Of a stretch of 64,000 bases of DNA, positions 1-12,497 are shown piece after piece. Under the pieces are notes generated by a model. The model was not told the origin of the DNA, searched no databases, and worked only from the letters and a program-made list of their open reading frames with translations. The position numbers and the translations under genes were made by a program. Every line of letters starts with the position of its first letter. The stretch's first letter is position 1. Source of the DNA: Thuidium tamariscinum (Eukaryota > Streptophyta > Bryopsida > Hypnales > Thuidiaceae); the NCBI GenBank assembly GCA_947034885.2, contig OX344750.2:17726053-17790052 (forward strand), given 5' to 3'.

Positions 1-1699
1 AATTGTCTATTGATGACATGATGTTAAAACAATTTTATTTTTGTTATACACTTAATCATTAGGTAAACATGGTAAAATATTCTATTGTTGTTTCAAGTAA
101 CATTAGACTAATTTTTAGTTGTAAAAACATCTTTGAAAAAGTGCAATAATGCACCAAATGTTGAAACAACAATGAAACAAGGGGGAAGCAAAATTTGAAG
201 TGTAACTATGAATGGCTTCATTTTCAACAAAAAAAATTTAGAAGTGTTGAATATGGTACAATGTTAGTGGTGGAGTATTATCAATTTAGACCACACCTAC
301 ATGTGCTATTAATAATACGTAACATTGTACAATTTTTTTGACATTCTTTCTTTGTTTGATGTTCAAATTTATGATTAGAAAATATTCATATCAAGCTTCT
401 AATATCTTTAATGATTAGTATTTGTCAAATAAAATAAAAAACACATAACTTTCAAGTACTTGAAAAGTACAATCTTATTTCATTGCTTGAATGAAAGTTT
501 GTTGTCATTGACAAAACTTATGCATCACATACAGACATACTTCATATATATATAGAAAATAAATATTTACAATGGAAAGTTGAAGATAAAACCATCACTA
601 TTTAGATTCTCATGAAGCAACTATACAAATATATGATTGAATATGCAATTGCACATTGTTTGTATAAAGAAACTACGAAATTCTTGTATGATTGTAGTGG
701 AAGTTAGTCGAGTACTCTAAAATCTCCAAAAACACATTTTTTTACACAACATATGAATAAATTATGAATTTTCACAATGCTAAAAATTTAGTGTTCCTAC
801 AACAATATTGTACAAATTTGATAGGAATTTGTAAAGACCATCACCTTAATAAAAGTATCACAATTGGGTTCACTTACTCAAATAGAAAATTCTACACCTC
901 TAAGATTGTAAAATTTTCAACACTTTTCAATTTTGTTCATAGGAATGAAGCTGCTAATGGTTAAGCAAAAACACAAGAATTGTGTTTGAAGTTGAATTTT
1001 AGACTTCATTTGGGCATCGTATAATAGCTTCTTGAAGAAAAAACAAGAGAACTAAAAAAAGTGGGAGAAGCAAGCTAACATTTATCTCTAAAAATGCACT
1101 TGAGATTTTGAAGCCTCATGTAAGAGTTCTTGACAAATTCTAAAGGGGTGTGTGCGTGGAAAGGACATTTTTGGGGGACATTTTTGAACACCTCCTCTAA
1201 AATTTGTCCATAACTTTTAGGTGGAGTATTGAAATCTCAAACGGATTTTTGGAAGTAAAAGTGTACTTGATTACCCAATTTTTTTTAGTTTGGAGTTTTT
1301 TGAAAAAATATATTATATTATGTTTAAAGGAGGCCTGAAATTTAACTTTTATCATAATTCCTGCATTTCCACAACCATGAATGGAGGAGCTCTTTTTTCT
1401 CCTAAATCACATATCCCACATGGTTTGTTTCACCCACCACTACTCCACTAGTATAAAGATTTTTTCTCCTCTCCCCCTTTGATACAAGATTGGCTATGAA
1501 GCTCAAGTGAACATGTTGCATTAAACTCACATCATTGCTTTGATTTTCTTAATGAAAATCTTGTGTTCTATAGCATTCTCATCTACTTTATTGAAAAAAT
1601 CAAATTTAAACCGAAATTAGAAGTAGATTGATGGGTCCTCAAAGAGATGGGGAACAACCCTTGATCTGCCCGCATCCCATCCCTGCCCCCGAAAGAGGC

Positions 1700-1990
1700 T
1701 CAATAGGGACATTCTGTCTAACCATGCCCCTTGTAAATGCACCTAAATCTTTACTGGTAGCAGGTGGGAACGTATTCTTAACAAGTGAAAATCATGAATA
1801 TTTCCCAAAAAAAAAGATTTTTTGGATGTTGTATATAATTTCTATGAATTTTTTAAGTATAGTACTAGGTGCCTAGATCACTGAAACTATCCTATAGGTG
1901 CACCCAAATTTGAACTCAGTCTACGAAATTCAGCTATCAGCAAATCACAATTATATACATGTCCTTCAAATGCATTAGTAAATCACTGTT
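1700..1990 (+). repeat. Family B repeat, decayed fragment
   Basis: The stretch around 1780-1910 matches the middle of the better copies at 7447 and 35520: a run reading GTGAAAATCATGAATATT, then a TTTTTTGGAT tract, then the 'CCTATAGGTGCACCC' segment. The outer end with the GAAACACCC motif is missing, so this is a truncated copy. Confidence 0.65.
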
Positions 1991-2374
1991 TAATTAGCAT
2001 GTGGAAAGACACATTCACCAAAATCTATGAAAGCCAAGCATGTTACTTACTGCCTTAACACTGGAGCACACAAAATCATTGTAGAAGTGGGAAGATGCTT
2101 GAAAATTGGATACATTTTGGACAACAATTTCTAATAACAACTTTCAAGAATGCAACAAGTAACCATAAGATCTTGAGTAGTAGAATGCATCCAAAAGTGT
2201 GATTAAATTTTTTTTTAAATTAATTAAACCCCAACTTCCCACCCTTCCCCCTTTGGATGAGCTCAAAAAATAATTTAAATTAAATTAATTTAGAACCCTC
2301 CCCCCTATCACCCTATTTGTAATTTTCAAGTAGGATGGGGTTTAGCATTTGATATGGGATATATGCTAAAGTCC

Positions 2375-2475
2375 GTATCCATATTTGTATTGTATAATAT
2401 CCTATATTTGTATCCATATCCATATTGTATAAATCCTATTTTTGTCACCATATCTATATCCATATCCATATCCCA
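2375..2475. repeat. Degenerate CATATC hexamer tract
   Basis: Repeated CATATC/CATATT hexamers with interruptions, for example 'atatccatatccatatccc' near its right end. It looks like a decayed simple-sequence array. No function is suggested. Confidence 0.6.
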
Positions 2476-3831
2476 AATTATTTCTTTAGATCAATGGCAT
2501 TAGATAGGGGCATATTTTTTTAACAATAAATCATCAGCTCTCAATCTTTGTAATACAAAGGTTTTTTTGATAAGAGGGAGCCATTGTTTCAAGGGATAGT
2601 GGCATGCAAATTCTTGAAAAATGAAGTGAAAATGAGGAAAAATTTAGTTCCTATAAAGATGATTAGGTCTGACCAAGATAATTTGAATGTTGGCCTTGCC
2701 AATTAGGTGGGCCAATTTGCTTATATGTAAAGGCCTTAAGGCCAAGAAGTTGGGCCAATTCAAGAAAAATTTAGAAAAAAAGGAGAGATGGGCTAAAATT
2801 TCAAGACCACTTTACATCTAGAGGCTAGGCCAACCTCCCTTGAGGCTGATTGCACAAAATCCAATGAATTAGATTTGTTGAAAAAAATAATATTTTATAA
2901 GATAATCTTTTTTAATTGAAATCTAAAATCGACCCCAAGGCCAAGAATTGTCCTCCCATTTTTGGTGCACCTAATTCAATAAGTTGGGGCCATATCCAAG
3001 CCATGTCAGATCATGTCTTTTTAGAATAAAAAATTCTGACCATGAAATTGACCTGGCCTCTTGGTGTAAAGGAATTGGGGTTGATTTCAGCCTTTTAACC
3101 AATCACAAGTAAGGATTATTGGCCTCTCACATGGCAAATTGGCCTAGCTTCTCAGTGTAAAGCGGCCCTTACATTGAAAAGTTTGAAAGATATGCATTAT
3201 TTTGTGTCTTGCAACGTGCAAACCTAGAAGATGGCGACCCATTTCTAATCAGACCCCATTTCCAATCAACAGGTTATTTTCTTTCAATAAAGTTGTGTAG
3301 TTCCTATAGCAATTGTGGCACATTATGATTGGTTGTAAGGCTCTTCTAAATGCAACTAATCTTTGTTTGGATTTGCTATGAGTTTGTATCACCATTATAG
3401 ATCAAAGAGAATCTTCTGCTAAAAAATTCATAGTAATTACAATTTGTGAAATAAAATTCTAAGAAAATATGGCATCCTTCCAAATTCTATTTCTGTATAT
3501 GAAAAAAATTGCATTCAAAAAAGTTGCACTCTACATATGTGTAATTGCTTTAGTGGTTGGAAATGGGTGAAATACTTGAACTTATTAGATGACAAGAACA
3601 AACACAAAATTTTCAATGATTGGGGCCAATTCCACAAATGCTCAATGCTAACTTAAATTTAATAACACTTGATTTGTGTCTCCATATTGACACATTCAAA
3701 TGCCTTAGTCCACTTTATGAATTAGAATATCAATTACTCATGAGTTACGGACATGTGACACTCTTGTGTACAAAATCTTTATTGTTCTACTTCTAAAAAA
3801 TGCACTATTGTTAGTTCTACTCATGTAGAAC

Positions 3832-4248
3832 CACCTATTCCCAATCAAGGATCCATATGCAACCTATTGGATGCAGCTATTTCCAACCTAGGTTAGAAGA
3901 GATTTGCAATCAAAGCTTGGAATGTATTTTTTTCCCTATTTTCAAGGTTGGGACTAATAAAGTCATGACACATGTCCCAAAGTGTCATAAAGTGTGGAGG
4001 AAGTATCAAGTTTGAAAGTACTTTCGGCTATGATCTGAATTAGAAGACTCTAGACATTGGCTATGGGTTCAATGCACTTTTGGGCTTCCAAAAATCATAA
4101 TAATTTCAGTTTTGGGAATAAAATTATGAAAAATTTGCAGTCCTCATATTTCCTATCTTTCTACATGAAAAGAATTTGTATAGCTTTAAACTCCTCATGA
4201 TCTATTCTACAATTGCTTAAGTGATCCGGCATAGGTAGTTCTACCTTA
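3832..4248 (+). repeat. Family G MITE, copy 1
   Basis: The left end reads GTAGAACCACC and the right end GGTAGTTCTACCTTA, which are inverted with respect to each other. The interior (…GAAGACTCTAGACATTGGC…, CTTCCAAAAATCATAATAA) is shared with copies at 47195, 58209 and 58723. There is no coding potential, so this looks like a non-autonomous DNA transposon of about 0.4 kb. Confidence 0.65.
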
Positions 4249-4611
4249 ATTTTAAAATCAATACACTTGAATTTTTTAATGAACTCAAAATTACAAATAA
4301 GATGCCGATGTCCACTATTCCATTGTATTTTTTTGCCCAATTAAAGCCAAGGCAACACTCTCTTCACCTAGGGTACCTAAGAACTTTCACCAAAACTTTA
4401 CATACGTAGTATTTGATTACATCCATTTTTCTCTTCCTATTGCTATCACACATACAACCACCATAACCATTAATTCCAAAATCATCATTGAACTATAAGA
4501 AACATGAATGAATAAAATATCTATAGCCTCCATCTTTTGTGAATCTTGAAATCTTGTTTGTCATACACTTTTGGGACGTCAGAGTACTCTAGGGTCAAAC
4601 CTTAAACATTA

Positions 4612-4832
4612 AGGCGGATGTTTTGCATCTGATGAATTACAAAGAATCATCCCTTGTAGGACAAAAGTGCAACTATTCATCCTTGCTATTAGAGGTGGAA
4701 AAAGGGAGATCTCCTACAATACTTTGACTTCCAATGAGTATATTTAGTGTGTTCAAAGTAGATGATGTCACATAGTATCAATTATCAAAATGCATGATTT
4801 CCATGGCTACTAGTCCATTCTTAAGGGATTAA
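4612..4832 (+). repeat. Repeat shared with the CobW 3' flank
   Basis: Shares several blocks in the same order with 17722-17937, including GGATGTTTTG, AAGTGCAACTATTCATCCT and TTTGACTTCCAAT. Both copies finish near a TTAAGG/GGGGTTAA end like that of the TTAA family, so they may be internal fragments of it. Confidence 0.55.
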
Positions 4833-6050
4833 GGTAGCCGATGCATTTTCGATCATCTCTCATTTCCAAGGTTGCTTTCTTTCTATGAAGTTGTGGTGTA
4901 GCTTCCAAAACAATTGTGGCACATTAAGATTGGTTGTAAGGCTCTCGTAAATACAACAAGCCCTTATTCGATTTTGTACAAATTGCTAAAGCAATCACAT
5001 GCATCCCCTCAAATCCAACAATGAATCATCAACTTTGGGAGGAATCAATGCCCAAGGTACAACTAAAATAAGAACATTTCATATGCATGGGAAGTCTTCC
5101 TCATAAAGTATTTTGTAAATCTAGCTCTAAAGCTAGAAGGCCTAGATCCTAAAGGTCTTGCAAAGGAGGAGCTTGCTCCTAAAAGTAAAGAGTATTTCAT
5201 ATATTACATAACAAAAATTTGAAAATTTGAAATCTAGCTAGCAATAGAGAATTTCAAGCAAAAAAAAATTATTTTGTATGGGATCATATGAATGTGACCC
5301 CAACATATGGTAGTTGAAAATGTTGAAAATTATTTTGCCAAGGATTATTCCCTCTCCTTCAATGTACTTCTTCTTCTCAATGGAATTGGTCCATTTGTTT
5401 TAAGAAAATGCAGTTAGAGAAATGAGGTGCAGATGCTTGTTGTACAATATTCAACATGATGACATTGTGAAAAGGGCACACAATTTTTTCTAGTGATTTA
5501 AAAAAAAGAAATAATGAATGTTTTTCAATTTTAATTTTTTTAATCCATAGTTTTTTCCAAGAATTTAAATAACAAATGGCTGAAAGTTGAGGGTTGCACT
5601 CTAGAGACAAGAAAGACCACAATGACAATTGAATCTAATTTACATGAAGGACACGAATGCGGGTCTCTTTAGGCTCCACATTATAGTTGAGCAATGAACT
5701 TTGACCAACAACTAGAATAAGTAACTTCTATTCAAAATGAGTGACATTCTTCGAATTCATTAAACTTTGATTGCATTTAGTTGACCCATTAACCCCTAAA
5801 CACCTTAATCTTTTTTTGAATTATTGCACATTTTTGCTTATATTTTTTTACGGAAACATCATTTTTGGCAATTTCATGAATTTGGTCAGTATAGAAGGTT
5901 GTCTTTTCTAGATCTAAATATTTACATTGAATGAATGAGAGATTTGTTGGACTAAACATTGCCTCAAAGCCCTCCATTCATCCTCCAAAATATGGATGTC
6001 GAAGCACTTTCATGACTAAGGTTAGTGTTAATTTAACTTTTTAAAGTAGG

Positions 6051-6369
6051 AGGTCCATAAAGTGATCATCTAAATGCTGAAGCTGAATTTTGGCAAGGGA
6101 AAACATCTTGAAATATTTTTCAATAAATTTTCTTTAAAAGACAAGAAGAAATGACATCCAACCCAAGTTGTTTTATATTTTTTGGAGAGCTTTGTGGAAT
6201 TAGTTATAAAAATTTGAAGTTGAAATGCCATAAGGCTTTAAAAGTGACGACTTCCTAAAATGTACACAATTTGTACATTTTGGTATATTGAAGAAAGCGA
6301 AATGTACCTCTGAGTCATGGTTGGTTCAAAATGCCCTATCAGCGTGATAGTTTGAGCTTCCTACCTTAC
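6051..6369 (+). repeat. Family A MITE, copy 1 (319 bp)
   Basis: Starts TTAAAGTAGGAGGTCCATAA and ends CTTCCTACCTTA, giving inverted ends. The interior carries the family A landmarks: CATCTAA, 'gctgaatttt', 'acatccaacccaagttgttt' and the ATGTACA-rich right half. It lies between TA dinucleotides. Non-coding, Tc1/mariner- or Stowaway-like in architecture. Confidence 0.75.
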
Positions 6370-6879
6370 ACCTTCACTCCCTAGCTCAACCAAAGACCTA
6401 AAAAAGGCCAAGCTCATGAAGAAGCGATGCCCATTGTGAAATCTCCACATGTTTCAAAATTCATTCGTGTTTCTACGCCTCATACCATTCAGTAGCATGC
6501 CATGTCTCTACAATGATGGTGAAGTATATTCTACACCCAATCAATTAGTTACTGATGAACACTGTTGGATGTGGCATATTCCACACCATCACTGTAGAGT
6601 CAAGGCTAGGCAATGCCAACCTTGTTTGTGAATGTTATGTTGATCTCGACCAATCCTTTTCTTTTGCTTTTTGAAAAAGTGTCAAGATGGCAATCACTTC
6701 AAATTTGGTGAAGCATCATATTTCTACATTCATCCATCTTTTGGACTTAAAAAACACTTTTCCATCATATTAATACACTTTTTCATCCAAATTTGACAAC
6801 TTCATCTACATTTTAAAGAAATCTAAAAAAAAATTTAGTGAAAAAAAGACATTTAATTTGAAATGGTGCAATTTTGCTT

Positions 6880-7160
6880 TCTTCAATATACCAAAATGTT
6901 CAAAGTGAAATGTACCCATGGTGCTTGAAATGTACAAAATGTACCTATTAAAATGTAGTAAAAGAAAACCACACTCAAAATCGAGTGCGGTTCTTTTCAT
7001 CACGTTTTTGTGCATGTGCGTGTAGTGGATTTTCACGGTTTTTTGCAATTTCCCACTTCAATTTTTGGAATTTTGAAACGTGTAATATACCATTGTAATA
7101 TATCATTGTAATGTACAAATTGAAATGTACCCATGGTGCCGTAAAAAAAGGGTTGATCTT
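6880..7160. repeat. ATGTACCCATGGTGC duplicated segments
   Basis: The string TGAAATGTACCCATGGTGC occurs at about 6907 and again at about 7121 within ATGTACA-rich sequence related to the right half of family A. It is probably a decayed or rearranged family A derivative. Confidence 0.5.
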
Positions 7161-7446
7161 GACATTTTTGTAAATTTGTGACGACTTTTGCGATGCACAA
7201 CTTTGGTGACAGAGTTGTGAATCCCCAATGGGTTCAAAAATGTGGATGTGGGGTTGCAACAATTGGCCGTGTGCGGGCATGATTTGTTGTACTTTCCTTT
7301 AAGGTATCAGCCATACTAACTGCGTGGGAAGTACTCTGCCCCCTTAGAAGCTGAGATTTGTTCACATTGTCAGGCATATGATATGTCAGGAAGGTAACAG
7401 GTTCATAAATGGACCATCTAATGGCTGGAACTGAATTTGAGGGACG

Positions 7447-7818
7447 TACAGTGGAAACACCCTAAACCGTCCAAATAAGGAATTCAGTATAGTTGGAGGC
7501 AACGTTTTCTAAAAATGATATTTTTCTAGTATTAGCGAGTGAAAATCATGAATATTCAAAAAATAATTTAGATTTTTTGGATATAGTATGTAATTTCTAC
7601 AAATTTTCAAAGTGTTGGCTCCCTAGACCTGTGGAACCGTCTGGTAGGTGCCCCCCAAATTGAACCTTGCAAAAATCAACACTCAGCCAATCAAATTTCC
7701 CTATGTGTACTTCAGTTGTGTCAGCGAATTACAATCATATATGTGGTGAACACATTAAGGGAAGTCCATTGATGCATTTGGGTGAATCTACAGTCCATGG
7801 CAAGGAACAGGTGTGGGA
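7447..7818 (+). repeat. Family B element inserted in family A
   Basis: Runs from GTGGAAACACCCTAAACC to GGGTGTTTTGCCC. The ends are imperfect inverted repeats (GGAAACACCC / GGGTGTTTTGCC). The interior is shared with 35520-35853, 36200-36412 and, inverted, 44103-44500. Flanking family A sequence on both sides makes the insertion event visible. Confidence 0.75.
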
Positions 7819-8048
7819 ATGGGTGTTTTGCCCTTAAAACATCTTGAAAAAAATTTCAATACAATTTCTATGAAAGACAAGTGGAATTGACATCTAACCC
7901 AAGTTGTTTCATATTTTTTTGAGCTTTGTAGAATTAGTTATAGAATTTTGAAGTTGAAATGGCATAGGGCTCTAAAATTGTCGACTTCGTATAATGTACA
8001 TCATTGAAGACTATGAAAAAACAACATGAACAAATTGTGTGTGTTTAA

Positions 8049-8575
8049 CCCCTAAGCGCTCAAGCAACCATTTTTTGGTGGCTACCCAATTTTGGGCAGA
8101 AACAAAACTTTTTTCAAATTTTGTTTTTTCAGATTTGAAAAAATTGGGTTATCTTTTAACATTTTATATTGAAAACAAAAATCGGTATGGTCAAACAAAA
8201 ATTATAAGAAAAATAGCACAAAGTGTTTAGAATTGCCTAGTGTTGAAAAAAATACTATTCGGAGAAAGTGTCGATGCTCTCATTACTAGATCTTTTGCAA
8301 TTTTTCACAAATCAATAGAAACTGCAATTTTGACTAATCAAAAGAAATTTCATGTACTAAATATAAAAACTGTATTTTTGATGAATTTTTGAAGTTGTAT
8401 CTTCAAAATTCATTTAAGGAGATTCTAAGAATAATTTTACAATTTTGACCATACAAATGCTTTTTAAATTTTGTGCTTCACATTGTCTTTTTTTATTCTA
8501 ATTTCAAAAAAAATTATAGAACTTATATTTTATAATATATTTGTGTTTTGTCGTAACCCCTTGGGCTTTTAGGGG
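8049..8575. mobile_element. TTAA-flanked MITE (piggyBac-like ends), 527 bp
   Basis: Begins CCCCTAAGCGCTCAAG and ends CTTGGGCTTTTAGGGG, which are imperfect inverted ends. TTAA lies immediately outside on both sides (8045-8048 and 8576-8579). Its host, family A copy 2, corresponds to an uninterrupted single TTAA in the copy at 33618, so the duplication of TTAA is demonstrated. TTAA duplication with ends starting in CCC is characteristic of piggyBac. No transposase frame is present. Confidence 0.75.
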
Positions 8576-8824
8576 TTAAGGAGATGGACCATTTTAGAGC
8601 ATGAATGGTTTTGAACTTGTTATATTAGTTGAAATTAACCAACTAAGCATTCGGGGAATTTAATTTTAGACTTCATAGGTAATTCATTTAGGATGGGGTG
8701 AATTGACACCTTCATTGGCCTTTGGAGAAAATGATGAATTTTTTAATTTTTCACGCATGATATAACTTGCAAATTTTGAATTCATATTTGCAATTAGAGG
8801 TCTTCAAAATATTTGAAAAAATTA

Positions 8825-8923
8825 CATCATCATTGTCAATATCATAAAAAATTAAAAATTGACAAAAACTACACTAACATTTATAAAATTAGCAGTTTTT
8901 TGATGATATTGACAATGATGATG
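8825..8923. repeat. Short foldback, about 26-bp arms
   Basis: CATCATCATTGTCAATATCAT at 8825 is matched in inverted orientation by ATGATATTGACAATGATGATG ending at 8923. The loop of about 45 nt is AT-rich. It has no obvious flanking duplication. Confidence 0.75.
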
Positions 8924-9594
8924 AGTTGTAGAAAATATATTAGTAACACCTTTAGATGAGTTATATGCATTATAAACTCTAGTATGTGTATACAAAAATT
9001 GAATCTTAAATGCATTATATAATTGGAAAATATAAATTCTACATATTGCGTAATTCAACAAATACTTCAAATGCAAAGGCATTTAGATATAACAATGGTA
9101 CATGTTTCATGTTGCAACTTGTAGTCTCTCTGCAATGACTAATGCAATCCCAAAAAATAAATTCAAATATTGAGAGCATGAACATCATTTGCATTTTTGT
9201 TGAGTGGTTAATATTTTTAATTCTATAAATGTGAATTTCCTTTGATTTTTGTGTACTACAATTTGAAATGATGTATACCAATATGCCAAGTCACAAGAAG
9301 TTTTCTTGGAGTTTGAAGAAAAATTGACAAAAGATAAAATAAAGTCAAATCATATTGAACAAAACCAAGTTTTAGACATGGCAAACTTTGAAATTCATTT
9401 TGTTTCAAATTACATCTAATTTTTTCTTCAAACTTCCATATTAATGTTTGGTATGTTGTACTCTATAATTTTTATTTATTTATTTTTGGATTTTGTCCAT
9501 TGACGCTTATAGTATGGTTGTACGTTTGAATGAAAATGATTCACATTTGTACTTAGTTCCATTTATTAATATTAATATGCATGTTATGCCCTTT

Positions 9595-9845
9595 GACCTC
9601 ATATTTTTTCGATGACTGATATTTTACTTTTGACATAGGGAAAGAAGATTGAAACACTTCAAATCACTTGTATGGTTTTAACACCTTCACGATCAAATAG
9701 TATAATCTTTGAACCTATAGGTGATACTATTGTATTTTCTTTTCTCTTGTCATCTCTAATATGTCAAGTTGGAATTTGTATGGTCACAATTTTATTTGAA
9801 TGATAAAATTTATCAAAGTGTTGGCTTTTTGTTCAACTTAGGGGT
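9595..9845 (+). repeat. Truncated TTAA-family copy
   Basis: Matches the right half of the element at 18550-19195 in order, for example CCTCATATTTTTT, ACTTCAAATCACTT, ACACCTTCA and GATCAAATA. It ends with CTTAGGGGTTA, the expected terminal repeat. The left end is missing. Confidence 0.65.
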
Positions 9846-11529
9846 TATTTACATCCCAAAACTTTGGGTTGGAGTTCAAATAAAAAGTATGTTTTGATTC
9901 GAACTTTGAGTTGGTACCATAGCTATCTTTCAATCATAGTGCTCCATTTCTTTGGGCTCCAATCTAAAGTTTTTGGGTGTAAGCTAGTCCTTAGAAAAAT
10001 CTGAAAAAGACCTTAAGCATTTAGGAATATAGTGTGGTTGTAATTTATAATATTCGATTTCTAATTTCTAATGAAGGCATTGAGGGTCAAAGAAATATTT
10101 ATTTATTTATTTATCTTCATGTGGAAAGTAAGTCAAGGTATTTTACAAACAAAGCAATCATAAATGAATCATGCTTTTAAAAATTTTATTTTTAATTTTT
10201 ATGGAGAAAAAATTAGTTATGGAATTCTTGTTTTCCTTTGAACCAAATGGATAATTTCTTAAAAAAATAGATTTTGAGCACAATAGTTTGTAAATCAATA
10301 TTTTTATTACAAAAATCATGAAATATTTACACTCATTAGAGGTTTTGAAGAGCCTTCACAAGATTGCAAGTTCTTGGTTTGTGGGAACTCTATGAAATGT
10401 GCTACATAAGCAATTTGACATTGAAATATAATTTAATTATTTTCTAAAATTGCATATTTAAACTAGAAGTGTTTGTTATACAATATAGGAAATAATTTCA
10501 CAAAATAACTTTAAAACACTCTTCTCAAGGCTTCAAAAACCTTCTAATGTAAGCATGGACATCAATGAAACATATATTAGGATGCAAACAAATTGTCACC
10601 GTTTCATCCAATGAAAGCATGTTCATGCATCCAAAAGAGGGATACCTTCCAAGAATAAGACATATTCTACAAATTAAAAATAATATTTTGTTTCCGTACC
10701 AAAATCCTCACAAAATTAATATATACTCCATACCATTCTAAGTAATAAATTATTTCAAGTTGCATATATTGTACATGTAGATTAGTTTTGGCACGTTTAT
10801 GCCGAAATATTTTACTAATTGCAATTTGACCAAATTTAGTAATTCACAATTTTTAAAATTTTCAACACTTTATGAGGACACTCCTAATTTTGGATTGATT
10901 CTTTTTGTTCATATGTAAATGTATTCCTTTCTCTAATTTTTCCTCAAGAATAATTTTTTCAAATTTTTAGAAATAGTTGTAAATAATTTTCTAAATTTCG
11001 ACATCTTCCAAATTTTTCCAAGTTATTTATGAAGTTGACCTACATGTATGGTATTCTAAGGGTAGTGTGACAAATTTATCACGATACACTGAGTTGCATA
11101 TGGGTATAGGTGACATGTACAATATATGGATAAATATTTATATTTTGTATTTTATCCAGTGAATAAAATAAATTTTATCATTTTTCAAGTAAAACTTGTT
11201 GGAGTGGGTTTGAAATGAGGTTCTCTTCATATGATAATTTTTTGAATTTTTTTTGTTCTTTAATTCTATGACCTCATTTTTTGCAAATTTGGTTTTCAAC
11301 TATAGTCAACACAAGTCAACCACTTGACATGCTTTCACATTTGTAATTAAAAAAAATAATGTACTCTAGTAATATCAAATCCAATCTTTGAATAGAATGA
11401 AAACTTCATAAAGAATTTCTAATAATTAAAATGACTTCCATCCAAGCAATAATGAGAGAGAAAAGTAATTTCAAATCTGTTCATCATCCAGAAATTGGAG
11501 GTAAGTGCACTCCACAGTTAAAGTTTTCA

Positions 11530-12212
11530 CCCTTTAGTGCCCGTAGTTGATTTAGAAGCTAATAGGCATAGTTCTTTAAGAAAGTGAATTTTATGGCCAC
11601 TCTAAGGATGTAATTTTAGATCAAACCATATAAAGTATTTCCATAGGGGAGATTCTTCAACCTAACAAAAAATCAAACTCATCCAATGGAAATGGTCATT
11701 TGTGGTCATCAAAAGCAATCCCCTTCTAAAACGTGCAGATTTGGTACATTGAAGAAAGAAAAATGTACCTCTAAATCATGTTTGCTTTTAGAGCCTTGTT
11801 GAAATTTGAGTTGTTTCCCTTAATCTTCAAAAATCAATGACTTGAATGACCCTTTAGAATTTGTACTATATAAATTTCAATGCATAAGTTTACTTTGGAC
11901 ATTCATGAGATTACAAAGCAACACTTATGCCTTGTCAAGACATCAAGATACAAAAAAATCTCACATATTGGTTGATATTTTTTTGTATTTTTGTTGAACA
12001 CTTCCCATTTGAGGATCCACACCATTTGAGTTTGCAACCTCATTACTAATGCATTATTGCTCCAATTCTCTTGAAATTGGTTTTGTTTGAAGCACATGAA
12101 GACATTCTAATTGCGTTATTCTCTGAGATTTTTGTGATCAAATGTATTTTAAACAATATTAGACCAAAAGTGCAAAAATCAACCAAAAAGTGGTCAACCG
12201 GGCACTAAAGGG
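11530..12212. mobile_element. TTAA-family element, 683 bp, with perfect 14-bp ends
   Basis: Starts CCCTTTAGTGCCCG and ends with its exact reverse complement CGGGCACTAAAGGG. TTAA follows on the right, and TTCA (one change from TTAA) precedes it on the left. The right subterminal sequence TGGTCAAC is shared with the 23532-24389 element, tying the two to one group. It contains a fragment of family A-like ATGTACC sequence (about 11735-11815). It ends about 285 bp upstream of the CobW start codon, so it forms part of that gene's upstream region. Confidence 0.75.
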
Positions 12213-12497
12213 TTAAAATTTAGAAAGGACCCTCAAATACCTGGCCATATAGTTCGATCCTGCAATACCAGGGCGTCGAGCGCGATCTACTTATACCCGT
12301 CCCGAGGATCTCCATATACCCGTACTATGGAATAGATCTCCGTCTATCCGGTTCTCTCCTACAGCCTAAGCCCGCGTTCTTAAACCCTACACCGTGGCGG
12401 CCATTCAACCACACAACCCTCACCCTCCTCCATTCTTCTCGTGCCTCCCCCTATTTGCCAATACTAATACTGTAAGGGTTTTTGATGTTTTGCAGCG

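Larger units (their letters stand above)
1..6050. other. AT-rich intergenic DNA with repeat fragments
   Basis: I see no gene here. Open frames are short, low-complexity and lack family resemblance. The stretch holds a decayed copy of repeat family B (about 1700-1990), a run of CATATC-like hexamers (about 2375-2475), a pair of diverged direct repeats (about 3265-3375 and 4855-4965), a family G MITE (3832-4248) and a repeat shared with the 3' flank of the CobW gene (about 4612-4832). A possible left end of a TTAA element (TTAACCCCTAAACACC) lies at 5789, with no clear partner. Confidence 0.7.
7391..8625 (+). repeat. Family A MITE, copy 2, split by two nested insertions
   Basis: Family A sequence starts at AAGGTAACAGG (7391) and breaks off near 7445. 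It resumes at about 7819 (AAAACATCTTG…), breaks at 8048, and resumes again after 8579 (GACCATTTTAGAGC). The first gap is filled by a family B element and the second by a TTAA-flanked element. The final terminal repeat is not recognisable, so the right boundary is approximate. Confidence 0.75.
8626..11529. other. AT-rich intergenic DNA
   Basis: No gene recognised. It contains a small foldback (8825-8923), a truncated relative of the TTAA element at 18550 (about 9595-9845, ending AGGGGTTA) and an ATTT microsatellite at about 10098-10119. The rest is low-complexity A/T-rich sequence with no structure I can support. Confidence 0.65.

Noticed and set aside
2660..3190. GGCC-rich stretch with partly inverted GGCCAATTTGC-like motifs
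   Set aside because: Possible old MITE, but I could not define matching termini or a second copy in the window.
12258..12270. B-box-like AGTTCGATCCT upstream of the CobW gene
   Set aside because: No acceptor, D or anticodon stems can be drawn around it; taken as chance.
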